DNA of 64,000 nucleotides from Aquila chrysaetos chrysaetos. Taxonomy: Eukaryota; Chordata; Aves; Accipitriformes; Accipitridae. Both the position numbers and the translations under genes were made by a program. Positions 22,921 to 40,549 of this stretch are shown here, piece after piece. Numbering within the stretch: position 1 is the stretch's first letter; each line of letters starts with the position of its first letter. The notes under the pieces are model-generated. The model saw only the letters and a list, made by a program, of their open reading frames with translations, did not search any database and was not told the origin of the DNA. Location: contig NW_024470400.1 of the NCBI RefSeq assembly GCF_900496995.4, positions 45,469 to 109,468 of the forward strand, read 5' to 3'.

Positions 22921-25900
22921 TTAGATTTTAACAACTTGAGCAGCAACGCACGGACTCCTCCGCTCGCCTGTGGCGTCCTCCCGCTGTATGTACAGGCGGG
23001 CGTAGGTACCCCCGACCTGGCCCTTCGTCAGCCGGCCGGGATTGATGCAGACACAGCCCAGCACATCCTGCGGGAACACGAGAGCGATAGTCACGGATCC
23101 GGATGCCGACAGCCGCCCGGTTACAGCCAACACGGATGCCGACAGCCACCCGGCTACAGCCGCCGCCGTGACGCCGTGTGACCTGCCAGCTACACTGCCC
23201 CGCACGAGGCTGTGCTTTAGTCGTGCTGTACACCAGGTTTTGTGCAAATTTGTCAAAATACAGTGGGTTTTGGGGGGGGTTTTCGGCAGGTGCGCATGCC
23301 GACTGACCTTAACGAAGTACCGCAGCTCTGACGGGGTGATGAGGACATCCGGTGTGACGGGTAACGAGGCATAGCTGTAGAAGGTCTCATAGTCAACGTT
23401 GAGCTCCTCCGAGGGGGGGTACAGTGGATAGTAACTGCCAGCACGGGGAGGGAAAAAAAAAAAGTTACCGCAGCCAGGAACACCCGCCTTCGCCTGTAGC
23501 AACAAGGGTTGGATGCAACCAGCAGATAATTTTGGCTTAGAAAGAGTTTTTTCTGCTGCTTTTGGCTGTCCCCAGATAGCTGCCCTCAGAGACAGCAGAT
23601 ATCAGGAAGGCTGACACACACCCATCCAGAGGACTTACAGTGCTAAAACCCTCCGAATCCTGTTCTTAAAGGGTTACAAAACCCAAAAAGGACATCTTTT
23701 AGGTTTAAAAAAAAAAAAAAAAAAAAAAAGGCTTTAAAAGGGAAGATGGTGAGAACAGTACAGGATTTCCCTCATTTGGCCACAAAAAAGCCCTTTTTGG
23801 GTTCGACTGGGTGTTTGCACGAGCCCTCACCTCCTCTGCATCAGGATGTGCTTGAGGATTCGCGTGAACCTGTCCGAGATTCCGGATGAGCTGCGAGAGA
23901 AAATGAGCTGTAAAACGGTTAAGAAAAGGAAGGAAAAGGAAAAAAAAAAGCTCGCAGGCTGTGCTGATTAATTAGGCACGCTGCCTAATTAACAACCCCT
24001 CTGCCAGGCACTGAGGGATGGGGGCAGCTCTGTTTCCCCACCACATGCGCCGGGAGAGGAACAAACCGCCGGAGGAGACAACCGAGAGGCAACAGTCCCG
24101 GACGAGGCTTCCTGCCAAGATCCCGCAAATTTGAGGCTGGATCTGGCCGCCGATGGGAGATCCCCGCTCCGACGCTTTCCTGAATTCCCGGCTTCCTGCC
24201 AGCACCCACCTGCTGATCTCCTCAGCACCCATGTGGAAGAGCAGATCGGTGGAGGTCAGGCCGAAAACGACGCCGTCGACGTCCAGGGTGCAGGGGTCCG
24301 ACACGAAGTGCACGCGCTGCCCGGGGGAGGGAGAGGGTGACGCCAACCCCGCTGTCGCCAGTGCAAAACAGACCCGAAAACACCCGCAAGGTGCCCTAAA
24401 ACACCCCCAACATGCTCAGCTTTCCTTAAATCCCCCCAAACCCGCCCCAAAATGCCCCAAACCCGCCCCAAAATGCTGCAGTCGCACTGGGCTTACCTCA
24501 AATACCCCAATTCCGCCCTAAACTGCCCCAAACTTGCCCTAAAAATGTCACAATTATGCTAAGCTTTCCTTAAATGCACCTAAACCAGCCCTAAAACACC
24601 CCAAACCCACCCCAAAAATACCCTAAACTTGCCCCAAAATGCTCCAGTCACACTGGGCTTTCCTCAGATACCCTAAATCTGCCCTAAACCGCCCCAAACC
24701 TGCCCTAAAACATCACAATCATGCTAAGCTTTCCTTAAACACCCCCAAACCCACCCCAAAATGCCCCAGTCATGCTAAACTTACCTGAAATGCCCCAAAC
24801 CCACCCCAAAATGCTGCAGTCACATTGGGCTTTCCTCAAATACCCTACATCTGCCCTAAACCGTCCCAAACCTGCCCTAAAACATTGCAGTCATGCTGGG
24901 CTTTCCTTAAATGCCCCTAAACCAGTCCTAAAATACCCCAAACTCACCCCCAAAATACCCCAAATCTGCCTTAAAATGCTGCAATCACGCTAAGCTTTTC
25001 TTAAACGCTCCTAAACCAGTCCTAAAACATCCCTAAACCAGCTCTAAAGTGCCAAAATCATGCTAAGCTTTCCTTAAGCAGCCAAAATGCACCCCAAAAA
25101 CGGCCACAGCTGTGCTGGACTTTCTACCAGCAGCATCAGAAGCTGCTCCCTAGGGAAAAAAAGGAGTTACATTAGGGAATTTTAACCCAAAAAAGGCTGG
25201 GAGAAGCATAGGATCACGGCGAGAGCCAAGAAGGAGCTCTGCATGGCACCAGCACGACTGCTGCAGGTTTCCCAGTGCTGGCACCGTCTCACTGTGTTTA
25301 TTTAATTCCCCGTTTGCTCTAAGTATCTTGGGGAACACCATGACCTAACAAGCGAGGTGTGAGGACCACCAGATTTCCGCTCCCAAATCCTTTCTCCCCC
25401 AGGAAGTCACAGCTTTGCTGGTATTTGCTCCCAAAGGGGATATTTTTTGGCAAGAAACTGCTGCCAGATGGAAAAAGATGCCAGAAAAAAACCCAGGGAG
25501 ATTGCACCTCAAACCTCGGCAACTTGTTTTTGTAAGGACAGGTGGGATTTTCCTGCAAATTCAACGTTATTCGGCTTCTTTGGGGTTAAAAAAAAAAAGT
25601 GGAATCGCTGAATGGGGCGGGGGGTTCGTTACCGGTTTGTCGTCCTTCGGCAGCTCAGGGTAGAGGAATGGCGGCTGCGGGTAGACGTAGTCGTGGTGGA
25701 CGTCACGCAGCGAGGGGACGAAGACGAGCTGAGAGCCGGCACTGTCGGAAAAAGGAGGGGAAAAAAACCCAGGCGATTAATTAACAGGCGGGACCGAGGA
25801 ACATTAACGCCTGGAAACAGCGTTTCATGTAGAAATGACAGCCGGACACCTTCAAAAATAGCCCGTTTTGGGGCATTCTGGCAGTGAGAGGACCCAAAAT

Positions 25901-28900
25901 CTGCTGAAATCGCCCCAAAAACCTACTCAGCTTTTGCAGGAGAGGTGTTTCACCCCGCAGGAAGGGAAAGGGCTGCGAGAAGGTGGGGTTTTTCTGGGAC
26001 CGAAGCCCCTGGGAACAACCGGGCTGCGAATACAGCCTTCCCCTGTTGGGCAGGGACCTCACCTAACCAGAGAAGCATTAAAAAGAAAAAAAACGCTTAA
26101 AACCAGACTTTTTAGTTAATTTAAACAACAATCATAAAGGAAAGGCTCTGAATACACCGTGAGGTGGAGGCTGTGGTTGGAGAGATGCCGGAGGGGCGTG
26201 AAGAGGTGTTTTGGGGTGTCCCCCCACCCCTCGACGCAGGTCACCCGGCGTCAGGCGGGGTTGTTGATGGTGAGAGGGATGAGAGTGGCGCGTCCCTGTC
26301 CCTGCCGGAGTCTGGCAGCGGATGAAAAAGGCTGGCAGCGCCCGGCAGGAAGGAAAAAAACAAGAAAAACCACCAAAAAAAACCCACAAAAAAACCCAAA
26401 AAACCCCCCTCGCTTGTTCTTTGTTCATGCCGTCCCTCGCACCGCCGGGAAGGGCGAAGCGCTGTCAACCGGCCCCGGGATGACACCGGGGAGGGAAAAA
26501 AAAAATGCCACCGACCGTTCCCGGTTCCTTTTTCCTTGTTTTTTTTTTGTGGAGGAGAAAACCCAGGATCCAGCTATAAACACATCTCACAGCAGAAAAA
26601 CACAACTCAAATCTATTTCAGCGCCTGTTATGAGGCTTTTGACCCAAATCAAATGATTTTCCCCCCTCTGCCACCCGTTTCCCTCCTGGGAATTGGTGGA
26701 AACCTCCCCCATCCAGAGCGTGTTTGGTGCAGAAAAAGGAGTTTTTAAGAAAAAACTATATGTGGAAACTAATAATTTCACGCAGTTACCGTCCCTACCT
26801 TCTCGTTCCTTCAATTATCGTCTTCAGGCAGAGCTTGAAGACCTCAGCAAAGGACCCCAGGAGCTGGCAGTTCTAGGAATTGACGGAAAACAATGGGATT
26901 TGCACAATTCCCCCTTCTTTTGGGGTGCAGGGTGAGGACGCTGGGACACCCCCACCACCTTCCCCAGCTTCTTTGCCCTTCCAGAGTCCAGCACCACGGA
27001 TCAGTCAACCCAAAATCCACGCGGACGTAGGAGTTTGGGGGAAAATCAGCCCCCTACGCCGCCCCGCCGAGCCCCCCCCCACCGAGGGATGAAGCAAAGG
27101 GGGGGACCCCAGGGCCCCCCCAATTCTCCCTCACCTCCACTTGCTCATGCTTGGCATCCAGGAACGGCCCAAACTGTGAAGAAACGGTGAAAAAAAATCA
27201 GAGAAAACCACAAGCGGGGACGGCCCCGCGCATGTCACCGGCCCCAAGAGCCAAGTTAAACATGTTAAACTGCCCAGAAAAAGGTATTTTTGGTAATTCT
27301 TGTTAATGAAGCTCAGATTTTATCCTGCAACCCAGGCCAAATGGAGCCCAAAAAGGAGACTGATAAAAGCAGCAGGTCCTTTTGGAGCAGGAAGGGAGAC
27401 TTTGACTGCTGGGGATGCTCAAAGAGCACAATTTGCTCTTAAAACAGGGTTTTTTTATCATTTTAGGGTGAAAAACAGATGTTTTGGGATCATGCCCGAG
27501 CCGCCTCTCTCCTCAGCAGCATTTTTTTATGCCGATTTTCAAGGTTTTGAAACCTCAAATGTGTTTTGACGCTGCGGCCTCTTGTTTTATAATATATAAT
27601 CGCCTCAATTAATATAAATAATTGATTGATATAATAAAATCGGGGTCCCCCAAGCCCCCCCCCCCCCAAACTGGGGGGACCCTGTCCCTGCCGCAGCCCC
27701 TCACCAGGACGCAGACGTCGGGGCGGTCGCGGACGATCACCTCGACGAGGTCGGCGAGCGGGTCGTAGGCGATGCTGTCGGAGGTGGTGTAGGGTCCGCA
27801 GGCCACCAGCACCATCCTCTGCTCTGCGGGGACAAAAAAAGGGGGTTTTGGGGACAAAGAGGGGGGTTTTGGGGACACCCCAAAACCTTTCCCTGGTCCG
27901 GTGGGGAAGGTTTAACACATCTCAGCTTTAAACCGCAGCGGCCGCCGGCAGGGGAAGCATCGGGGCTCACCTGGGGCTGGCTCCGGCGGCGTGTGGAAGG
28001 GAAGGGGCACCCCCTGCGGATAAACCATAAACACTGCCTCAAAATCTTCCTTTTTTCACCCCCAAACCAGCCCCCAGACCTGTTCTTGGGACGCTGGCAG
28101 CGCCGTGGCGTCACCTCGTAGAGCTTCGAAACCACCATCTTCCTCCCGGTGCTGTTGGTCCCCTCCAGTGCCACGATCTGAAGGTGAGTGAGAAAACGGC
28201 GTCAGGCTCAAAATCTGGGTGAGGAAGGTTGGGGTGCTCCCCCCATCCCGCACCCCAAAAATCACCGCAACCGCACCTGACCGGGAAAGAGGGAATATTC
28301 CTTCAGCTCCGAGAGGTCGAGGGGGACTTGTCTGCCCGAGGAGTGTTCCCGGTCACCTTCCAGCACCACCGATTTGGCATTGAGCTTCCCGTTGCTGTCG
28401 CAGCCGATCTGACCCAGCACCGTCACCGGTTCCTGTGGGAGAACAAGCAAAAAAAAAAAAACCCAAACCATCAACCCAGTCAGTTTTTGCCCCAAAATAC
28501 CAAGAGGTTCCCCCAAAAAGTGGGTATTGGGGCAAGGGGTTCACCTGCGCCGGGAGCAACACCGAGGCAAAGTCCTCCAGGTGATGGTGGCTCTTCAAGA
28601 CGTCACCGAGCTCCTCGATCCTCCAAGACAGCACTATGGAGGAAGCACAGGCGTTATCCGTACCCCAAAACACCTCCCCAAAAACGGGGTTACCGCCAAA
28701 TCGAGGTGGGGATCTCCGCCCAGGGTCATGGCATCACCTTCCCGGACGTCAAGCGCTTTCTGGAACATGAATTTGTAGCTTTTTGTCAGATTTTCTTCCG
28801 GGGAACCGAAAAGTTTTGGGGTGCAACTGCGGCCGCCCCGACCGCTCCAGGAAGGACCCTGGACGGAGCCGAACGAGGCCACCACCTCGCCGCGGCTGCT

Positions 28901-30926
28901 GCGCGCCGTGTATTTTTGGGAGGGAGTGACGCTGCAGGGACAAAAAGGGGGGGTGTGACGGTGTCAACCGGCAATGGCACCCCCGCCGAGTGCCGGTCCC
29001 GGCGCGACGGTTTACCTCGGGGACAAGGTGTTGGGAGAGAAAAGCGCGTAGGGGCTGCGGGAGGAGAGGGTCCGCTTGGGCCGGGGGTTTTCCGGGGTGG
29101 AATTGCTGCGTTTTTGGGAACCCTGTGAAAAAAAGAATAAGGGATGTTTTTGGGGTGAAGGGATTTCGAGGCAGAAAATGGTTAATTCGGGGGTAGGTTT
29201 TGGGGGGTTGAGGTGTTGGCGTTCACCTTGGATGGCGTGGTGTAGGTGTCCAGCAGCTCATCATCTTCTTCCTCGTCAAGGCTGCCGGCTTGTTAAGGAG
29301 CACCCAAGACCCTTATTTTTGGGGGGACACCCACCAGCACCCCCCAAGCCATGAATTCCTCCCGTTAACCGGTGCTAACGAGGCCTCGTTTCCGGAGAAG
29401 GGGCCAAACGTGTTCCACTGAGGGAGGGTTAGCGGGATGCACCCCACACGGGACACTAACACCCCATTTTTTTTAAGAATAGCCCCAAAACCCGCGGGAT
29501 ACAGCTCCTGGAGGGAGTAGATGTCGTGGAGACCACCGTAGCGGTTGTCCCTTTTCTGGTGGTACCTGCTACTCCGCTTGGTGAGGACCTGGAGGAGGAA
29601 GAAGAGGAGAAGAGTGAGTGTGTTCCCCCCTCTTTTCCTGGGGGTTTGGGGGTGAGGGGGGATATCAGGGGACCCCCCCACCTCGTGTTCGAAGGTGTCG
29701 AGGCCATCGGCGGAGAGCTGGGTGCCGAGGTTCTTGCTGGTGACGAAGGCCAACAGCTCGTTGGCCAACGCCTCCGGGTCCAGCCCGTGGGTCAGGCACA
29801 ACTCCACCACTGTGGGGAGGAAGGGGTTAATGGGGTTGGGGGACCCCCCCCAGTGCACCCCAAAACCCACCAGTGGGCCTCCTGCCATCCCACACACCTT
29901 CCACCTCCCCATCTCCTGCTCTGGAGACTCGAAAATCCCAGCTCACCTTGTACGCCCCAAAATCCGGCAGCTCCCAAAGTCCTGACCCCCCATAACACCA
30001 CCCCGTGACCCCAAAACCACCCGACACCCCCCCAAACACTCCCCTACTACCCCAACACCTCCCCTGACACCCCAAAACCACCTGAAACCCCCTCAAACAC
30101 TTCCCCTGACACCCCCAAGTTACCCCAAACCCCCTCAAACAACCCCAACACCCCCAAATCACCCAACCCACAGACACATCTCACCTGACACCCCCAAACC
30201 ACCCAAAACCTCCCGACACCCCCAGCCCCCACCAAACACCTCCACTAACACCCCCAATGCACCCGACACCCCTCGAACCCCTTCCCTGACACCCCCAGAT
30301 CACCCAAAACTCCCCTCAAACCACCCCCTGACACCCCCAGAACACCCAAACTCCCCTCAAACCACCCCCCTGACACCCCCAGCCTCCCTAATACTCCCCC
30401 AGCTCACCCCAAACCCCCTCATACAACCCCCCCGACACCGCAGACCCCCCAATACCCCCCAGCTCACCCCAAACCCCCTCACACAACCCCCTGACACCCC
30501 CCAGCTCACCCAAAACCCCCTCAAACCACCCCCCTGACACCCCCATGCCCCCCAATACCCCTCAGCTCACCCCAAACCCCCTCAAACAACCCCCCTGACA
30601 CCCCCAGAACACCCAAACCCTCCCTCAAACCACCCCCCGATACCCCCAACCCCCCTAATACTCCCCCAGCTCACCCCAAACCCCCTCACGCAACCTCCCT
30701 GACACCCCCAGACCCCCCAGCTCACCCAAAACCCCCTCAAACCACCCCCCTGACACCCCCAGCCCCGCAACACCCACTAGCACCCCTAGGCCGTGCCCCC
30801 CCCCCGCAATTCCCCGGTTCCCTCACGCCTGGCGGGCACGTCCTCCCCCTGGCAGCGCAGCTCGAAGAGCCCCAGCTCCCGCAGCACCGCCTCGGCCGAC
30901 ACCGGCTCCGGCTCCGGCTCCGCCAT
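22921..30926 (-). CDS. POLA2: POLA2, DNA polymerase alpha-primase B subunit (p70), complete
   Basis: POLA2 is the non-catalytic B subunit that tethers primase and POLA1 for nuclear replication priming. Eighteen minus-strand coding exons join in phase to 1803 nt (600 aa; human is 598). They are 30827-30926, 29682-29809, 29503-29588, 29227-29281, 29016-29122, 28738-28931, 28545-28633, 28277-28432, 28115-28177, 27971-28013, 27705-27823, 27135-27173, 26799-26872, 25633-25741, 24210-24316, 23831-23890, 23308-23434 and 22921-23067 (stop included). Conserved blocks are TYTTPSKGSQKR, WSGRGG, then in the OB fold GQIGCDSNGKLN and LEGDREHSSG. The inactive calcineurin-like phosphoesterase region follows: MVLVACGPYTTSDSI, RPDVCVLFGPFLDAKHEQ, GLTSTDLLFHMGAEEIS. 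The C-terminus is VLGCVCINPGRLTKGQVGG. The N-terminus MAEPEPEPVSAEAV is short and acidic. A variant polyadenylation hexamer (AATACA) sits at 22835-22840; no AATAAA is seen nearby. Confidence 0.97.
24360..25090. repeat. C/A-rich tandem repeat in POLA2 intron 14
   Basis: Blocks such as CCCCAAACCCGCCCCAAAAT alternate with CATGCTAAGCTTTCCTTAAA in a higher-order unit of roughly 100 to 120 bp. The array is diverged. On the POLA2 RNA strand it is G-rich. Confidence 0.75.
29990..30790. repeat. C-rich tandem repeat filling POLA2 intron 1
   Basis: About 800 bp of units like CCCCCTGACACCCCCAG followed by CTCACCCCAAACCCCCTCAA, with a period of around 40 bp. It fills most of the first intron (29810-30826). 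Read on the transcribed-RNA strand it is TGGGGGTGTCAGGGGG, so it has high G-quadruplex potential. Confidence 0.85.
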
Positions 30927-31170
30927 CTCGGCGGCGAAAAGCCCGCCCGAGCGCGACACCGCCGCGCTTAACGGCAGCGGGGAGGAAAGTGGGTGGGGCC
31001 GCGCCTTATAAGGAAAGAGCGCAGGGGAAGGAGGCGGGGCTATGCAGATATAGAGGGTCAATAAGCCAACGGGAAAGGGATGGGCGGGGAGGAGGCGTGG
31101 CCGGCACCCCCCCTCCACCGCCCCGCCCCGCCCCGCGGTGGAGGGAAAAGGCGGGAATTTTCCCGCCCTC
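30927..31170 (-). promoter_or_regulatory. POLA2 promoter with E2F-like sites and GC box
   Basis: This is CpG-rich sequence upstream of the POLA2 start. A near-palindrome GGCGGGAATTTTCCCGCC at 31150-31167 carries E2F-type TTTCCCGC cores in both orientations. A GC box (GAGGCGGGGC) is near 31029-31040, and CCTTATAAGG is near 31003-31012. E2F control is established for S-phase replication genes, so the match is plausible, but the call is by motif only. Confidence 0.5.
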
Positions 31171-31309
31171 CCGGGGTTTCCTCACAGCGCTGAGGAGGGA
31201 AGCGGCGCCTCACGGGGACCGACCCGGAGGGACCGGACCGGACCCCACCCCGGAGGGGTCGTCCCCGCTCCAGGCAGACCGCCCCGGTCGGCGAGGGACC
31301 GCCCCGGTC

Positions 31310-32100
31310 CCTGACAGGACCCACCCCGGTCGCTGACAGGACCTACCTGGGTCCCTGACAGGATCCACTCGGGTCCCTCACAGGACCCACCCCGGTCGCT
31401 GACAGGACCTACCTGGGTCCCTGACAGGATCCACTCGGGTCCCTGACAGGACTCACCCCGATCCCTGACAGGACCCACCCGGATCCCTCGCAGGATCCAC
31501 CCAGATTCCTCACAGGATCCACTCGGGTCCCTGACAGGATCCACTCCAATCCCTGACAGGACTCACCCCAATCCCTCACAGGATCCATCCAGATCCCTGA
31601 CAGGATCCACTCCCATCCCTGACAGGACTCACCCCAATCCCTCACAGGATCCACCCAGATCCCTGACAGGATCCACTCCCATCCCTGACAGGACTCACCC
31701 CAATCCCTCACAGGATCCACCCAGATCCCTGACAGGATCCACTCCCATCCCTGACAGGACTCACCCCAGTCCCTCACAGGATCCACCCAGATCCCTGACA
31801 GGATCCACTCCCATCCCTGACAGGACTCACCCCAATCCCTCACAGGATCCACCCAGATCCCTGACAGGATCCACTCCCATCCCTGACAGGACTCACCCCA
31901 ATCCCTCACAGGATCCACCCAGATCCCTGACAGGATCCACTCCCATCCCTGACAGGACTCACCCCAATCCCTCACAGGATCCACCCAGATCCCTGACAGG
32001 ATCCACTCCAATCCCTGACAGGACTCACCCCAATCCCTCACAGGATCCACCCAGATCCCTGACAGGATCCACTCCCATCCCTGACAGGACTCACCCCAGC
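31310..32100. repeat. 22-bp minisatellite with 66-bp higher-order unit between POLA2 and CAPN1
   Basis: Three related 22-bp monomers alternate: ATCCCTGACAGGATCCACTC, ATCCCTGACAGGACTCACCC and ATCCCTCACAGGATCCACCC, each plus two bases. Together they form a 66-bp unit repeated about eight times with very few differences between 31560 and 32090; the left part is more diverged. Because 66 is divisible by three, a 213-codon frame stays open on the minus strand, but it is only the repeat. Confidence 0.9.
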
Positions 32101-32153
32101 CAAGGCAGCTCCGGCCCCAGGACCCCTGCAGGCCCCCTCATGCCTCCTCACCC

Positions 32154-32157
<4 letters not shown>

Positions 32158-32188
<31 letters not shown>
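32158..32188. repeat. (AT)n dinucleotide microsatellite
   Basis: About 15 uninterrupted AT/TA dinucleotides lie next to the GC-rich minisatellite, followed after a short gap by CCCTATATATAAG. Confidence 0.95.
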
Positions 32189-32192
<4 letters not shown>

Positions 32193-32403
32193 CCTATATA
32201 TAAGCCCCAAACATACATTAGCTATGGGTTTTTTTGCACCTGAGAGGTAAAGGCATTGCGTCAAGCGGCAGCGCTCCTCAGCACCCGGTGGGTCGAGGGG
32301 GGGTGGTGGGATTCACCCTGAAACAAAGCTGGAGGAGGGAGAAAGGACCAGCAGGAAAAGAGCTTTGATATTATTAATGTTTCTTGGGTTTTGTTTTTTT
32401 TTC

Positions 32404-32409
32404 TTTATT
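32404..32409 (-). terminator. CAPN1 polyadenylation signal (AATAAA)
   Basis: TTTATT on the plus strand gives AATAAA on the minus strand, about 410 nt beyond the CAPN1 stop codon at 32816-32818. It is the first canonical signal found in the predicted 3' UTR. An A/T-rich stretch surrounds it in otherwise GC-rich DNA. Confidence 0.65.
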
Positions 32410-32815
32410 TTTAATTTACACAATAAAAAAACCACCATTATGGCACCCGGTAGGCAGAAGATCCCTGACTGAGGCGCTGGGAAAGAGCGCGGAAGCGAGA
32501 GGCGATGGCAGCCGCGTCGTGGGGGGGGGGCGGAAATCGGCTGAGACCCGGCGTCACCCCCCCCGCCCCCAGGCTCCTTCAGTAGGAAAAGGCACAAAAA
32601 ACGTAAGAATTCCCCCCAAAAGAGCCGTGTGCGAGAGGCGAGGAGAGGGGCGTTTCTTTGGCAAAGCGCGAGGGGAGCCCCGTGTCCCGGTTGGGGGTGG
32701 CCGCAACACCTTCACGCCCCCCCCGCTCCCCCTTTATGCTGAAAAAAAGCCAAAAAAAAAGGGAAAAACCGGCACGGTTCTCCCACGAAGGCACTTGGAG
32801 GGCTGGGGGGTCTGG

Positions 32816-38173
<5,358 letters not shown>

Positions 38174-38174
38174 C

Positions 38175-40549
38175 CTGGGGAGAAAACATGGGAAATGAGT
38201 AAAATCGGGAAAAACAAGCATTAAAAGTTGGGGGTTTCGCCTCCTTTTCCTCTCCGGCGCCGCTGGGGTTGGCACCGCTACCGTGTGCTGCGGCGGCTAC
38301 GCTCTCCCTCGCGCCAGGATGAAGTTGGGGAGCACCTTGTGCCCCCCCTTAATTAATTCAGGAGAAGAATAACGAGTGTGTTTAAAGGTGTCTCTCGTTA
38401 GCGGGGGATCTAACAACGAGCAATTAGTGCAGCCTCATTTGCCGGAAGGGTTGGCCCTTAAAGGGAAAGGGGGGGACATGGAGCTTTTTAGAGCCCCGTA
38501 CCTTGACCCTGCCGGGCGTTTTGGGGATTTTGGGGGGGGATTTGGGGGATTTTGGGGTCTGCTTTAGGAGCCCTGCTGCAAGCAGTTTGAAAGAAAAAGG
38601 GGGCTTCTGCCCCAAACCCACACCCGCCCGAGTTGGGTTTTATTAAACCCAAACGCCGATTACAATCCCATGGAGATCTTATTTTGCGGGGGAAAATGCT
38701 AAAAACCGCCGTAACTCCCCCAAATTTGGGGTCCTGCCTGGGCTGCATGGGGTTGGGGACGATTGGGGTGATTTTGGTGAATGGAGCCTGCCGCTGTTTT
38801 GGGGTAAAAAGCGGGAATTAAGAGGGCGGGGAAGCCCTCCCACCCTCACCCCCCCCCCCCCCCGCAGCAGCTGCTCACTGCCAGTAACCCGAGCGGGCCC
38901 AAAATAGTTGGGTTTAACCTCGAAAGGGCCTGTTGGTAATTAAAAAAACGCCAACGATTACAGCACCCGGCAGCCTCAAACGCCGACGAATCGAGGGGAA
39001 ACGGCCCCAAAAACAGGTCCTGCAAGTTGCAGCGTGTCACGGCCGCTCCCCGCCAGCGCAGCCCCGAGCAACGCTGCCAGGCCCCGTGTTAAACCCCTAA
39101 ACGCCTTAATTAAGCATAGGGGAGCTTAATTAAGCGTTGGGGAGCTTAATTAAGCATCGGGGAGCTTAATTAAGCACTAATTAGAGCCACTAAGGGGGTG
39201 ACAGAAAGGTGACACAGACATTGGCAGCGTGACCCCCCTGAGAATGCGGCCGAACACAGGGGTTTCTGTCACCCCAAAGCTCAGCGCGGCCTGGGGGGAG
39301 GGCAGTTCAGGGACACCCTAAACCCAGGGATTTTGCTCCAAAAAAGCACAAACTGTCCCCAAAATGAGGGTTGGGGGGGGAGCCTCTAAACCTCCCCCTG
39401 CCCCGAGCAGTTTTTTGGGGCACAACTGAGGCCTAGCTGACAGGGCGCTTTGCCGCCTTAGGGACCCCCTTCCCCACCCCGTTAATGAGGTTCTCGCTAA
39501 CGAGTTGCCCCGTTAACAAGGTTCCCCCCAGCGCCCCCCCCTCTGCTTTCCCTGCACCCCCCCCTGACCCCCCAAGAAAAAGCAGGAGCCATTTGCTGCC
39601 CCCCACCCCTTGGTGACAAGCCCCTCCCCACATACACTTTTTGGGTAAGCAGGACAGAAATCGCCTCTTTTCACCCCGTTTCCAGGAGGGCAGCGGGTAC
39701 CTGGTGCCCCGGCAGGTGCCGCAGGGCAAAGGCTCGGCCCGGTGACGGCACCTCAGCGACCGCTTCCCTTCCCGTCACACTGGGAAGAAAACACCACAGA
39801 AAATGAGAAAAAACAGCAAAAACCACTCAATTTTGAGCAAAAACATTAAAAAACAACCCCAAAATCCTCCATTCCCGCCCCGAGGCAGATTTAACCCCCA
39901 AAAACCTCACTTCTGGTTAAAACAAGGTTCAGTTGTGGGGTGGGGGAGCCCCCCCCCCCAGCTCCCAACCCCTTCCCGCCTCTGAAAACAGAAGAAAAAA
40001 CGGGCCAAAATAATGGGTTTTACCCATTTTCCCCGTTTTTTCCCCCCCCAATCCGCCAGCGCGGGGAGTTGTGTAAGCGCCGGCAGCCACAAAAGTTGAG
40101 GAGAAGGGAATCGCCTCCCGCCTTGTCACCCGGGTGCCGAGGGTGGCTGTCACCTCCCCGGGGTGGGGTGGGGGGAGACGGGGACGTACCTCGCTGTGGG
40201 AGGGGAGCGCTCCCAAACTCGCCGCTTTTGGGTAAAATAAGGAAAACCGCAAAATATTTAAATATCTCAAGTCTTCCTTCAGCAGGAAGGCGAGGCCGGG
40301 TTGAACCCCCTGCCCGCCTCCACCGAGACTCCTCCCTGTGCCGCTCCTCCCTCAGAGGGTGACGGGAGGGGAAATGGGGTAAAATTGAGCGATTTTGGGG
40401 GTGGCGGGGGGACCCCGAGGTGTTTCCAGGGCCGTTTCTGAGGTTTTTGGATCCGTCGTCTTCCTGCGGCTGCAGGTTTTTCGCCGCATTGCAACGGCCG
40501 CTGGCGGCCGCAGAGGGGGGAACACTGCTGTGGGCTGGGCGGTGCCGCA
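38175..40549 (-). other. CAPN1 upstream region, probable 5' intron
   Basis: CAPN1 coding exon 1 is preceded by TTTTCTCCCCAG, so a non-coding first exon lies upstream. One candidate minus-strand donor is CAGCGAG|GTACGTCC (exon side ending at 40190) in a moderately CpG-rich patch; a second is at 41716. No coding sequence was found here. A short palindromic repeat lies at 39100-39182. Confidence 0.4.
39100..39182. repeat. 20-bp tandem repeat with TTAATTAA core, four copies
   Basis: Four head-to-tail copies of AGCTTAATTAAGCATCGGGG occur (the first is partial). Each carries the self-complementary core GCTTAATTAAGC, so identical 8-bp AT palindromes recur about every 20 bp, on the same DNA face. 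Isolated TTAATTAA and TAATTAG motifs occur nearby. Confidence 0.9.

Noticed and set aside
31409-32050. 213-codon minus-strand frame with a 22-residue repeat
   Set aside because: It is the 66-bp satellite unit read in one frame; there is no start context, promoter or conserved peptide.
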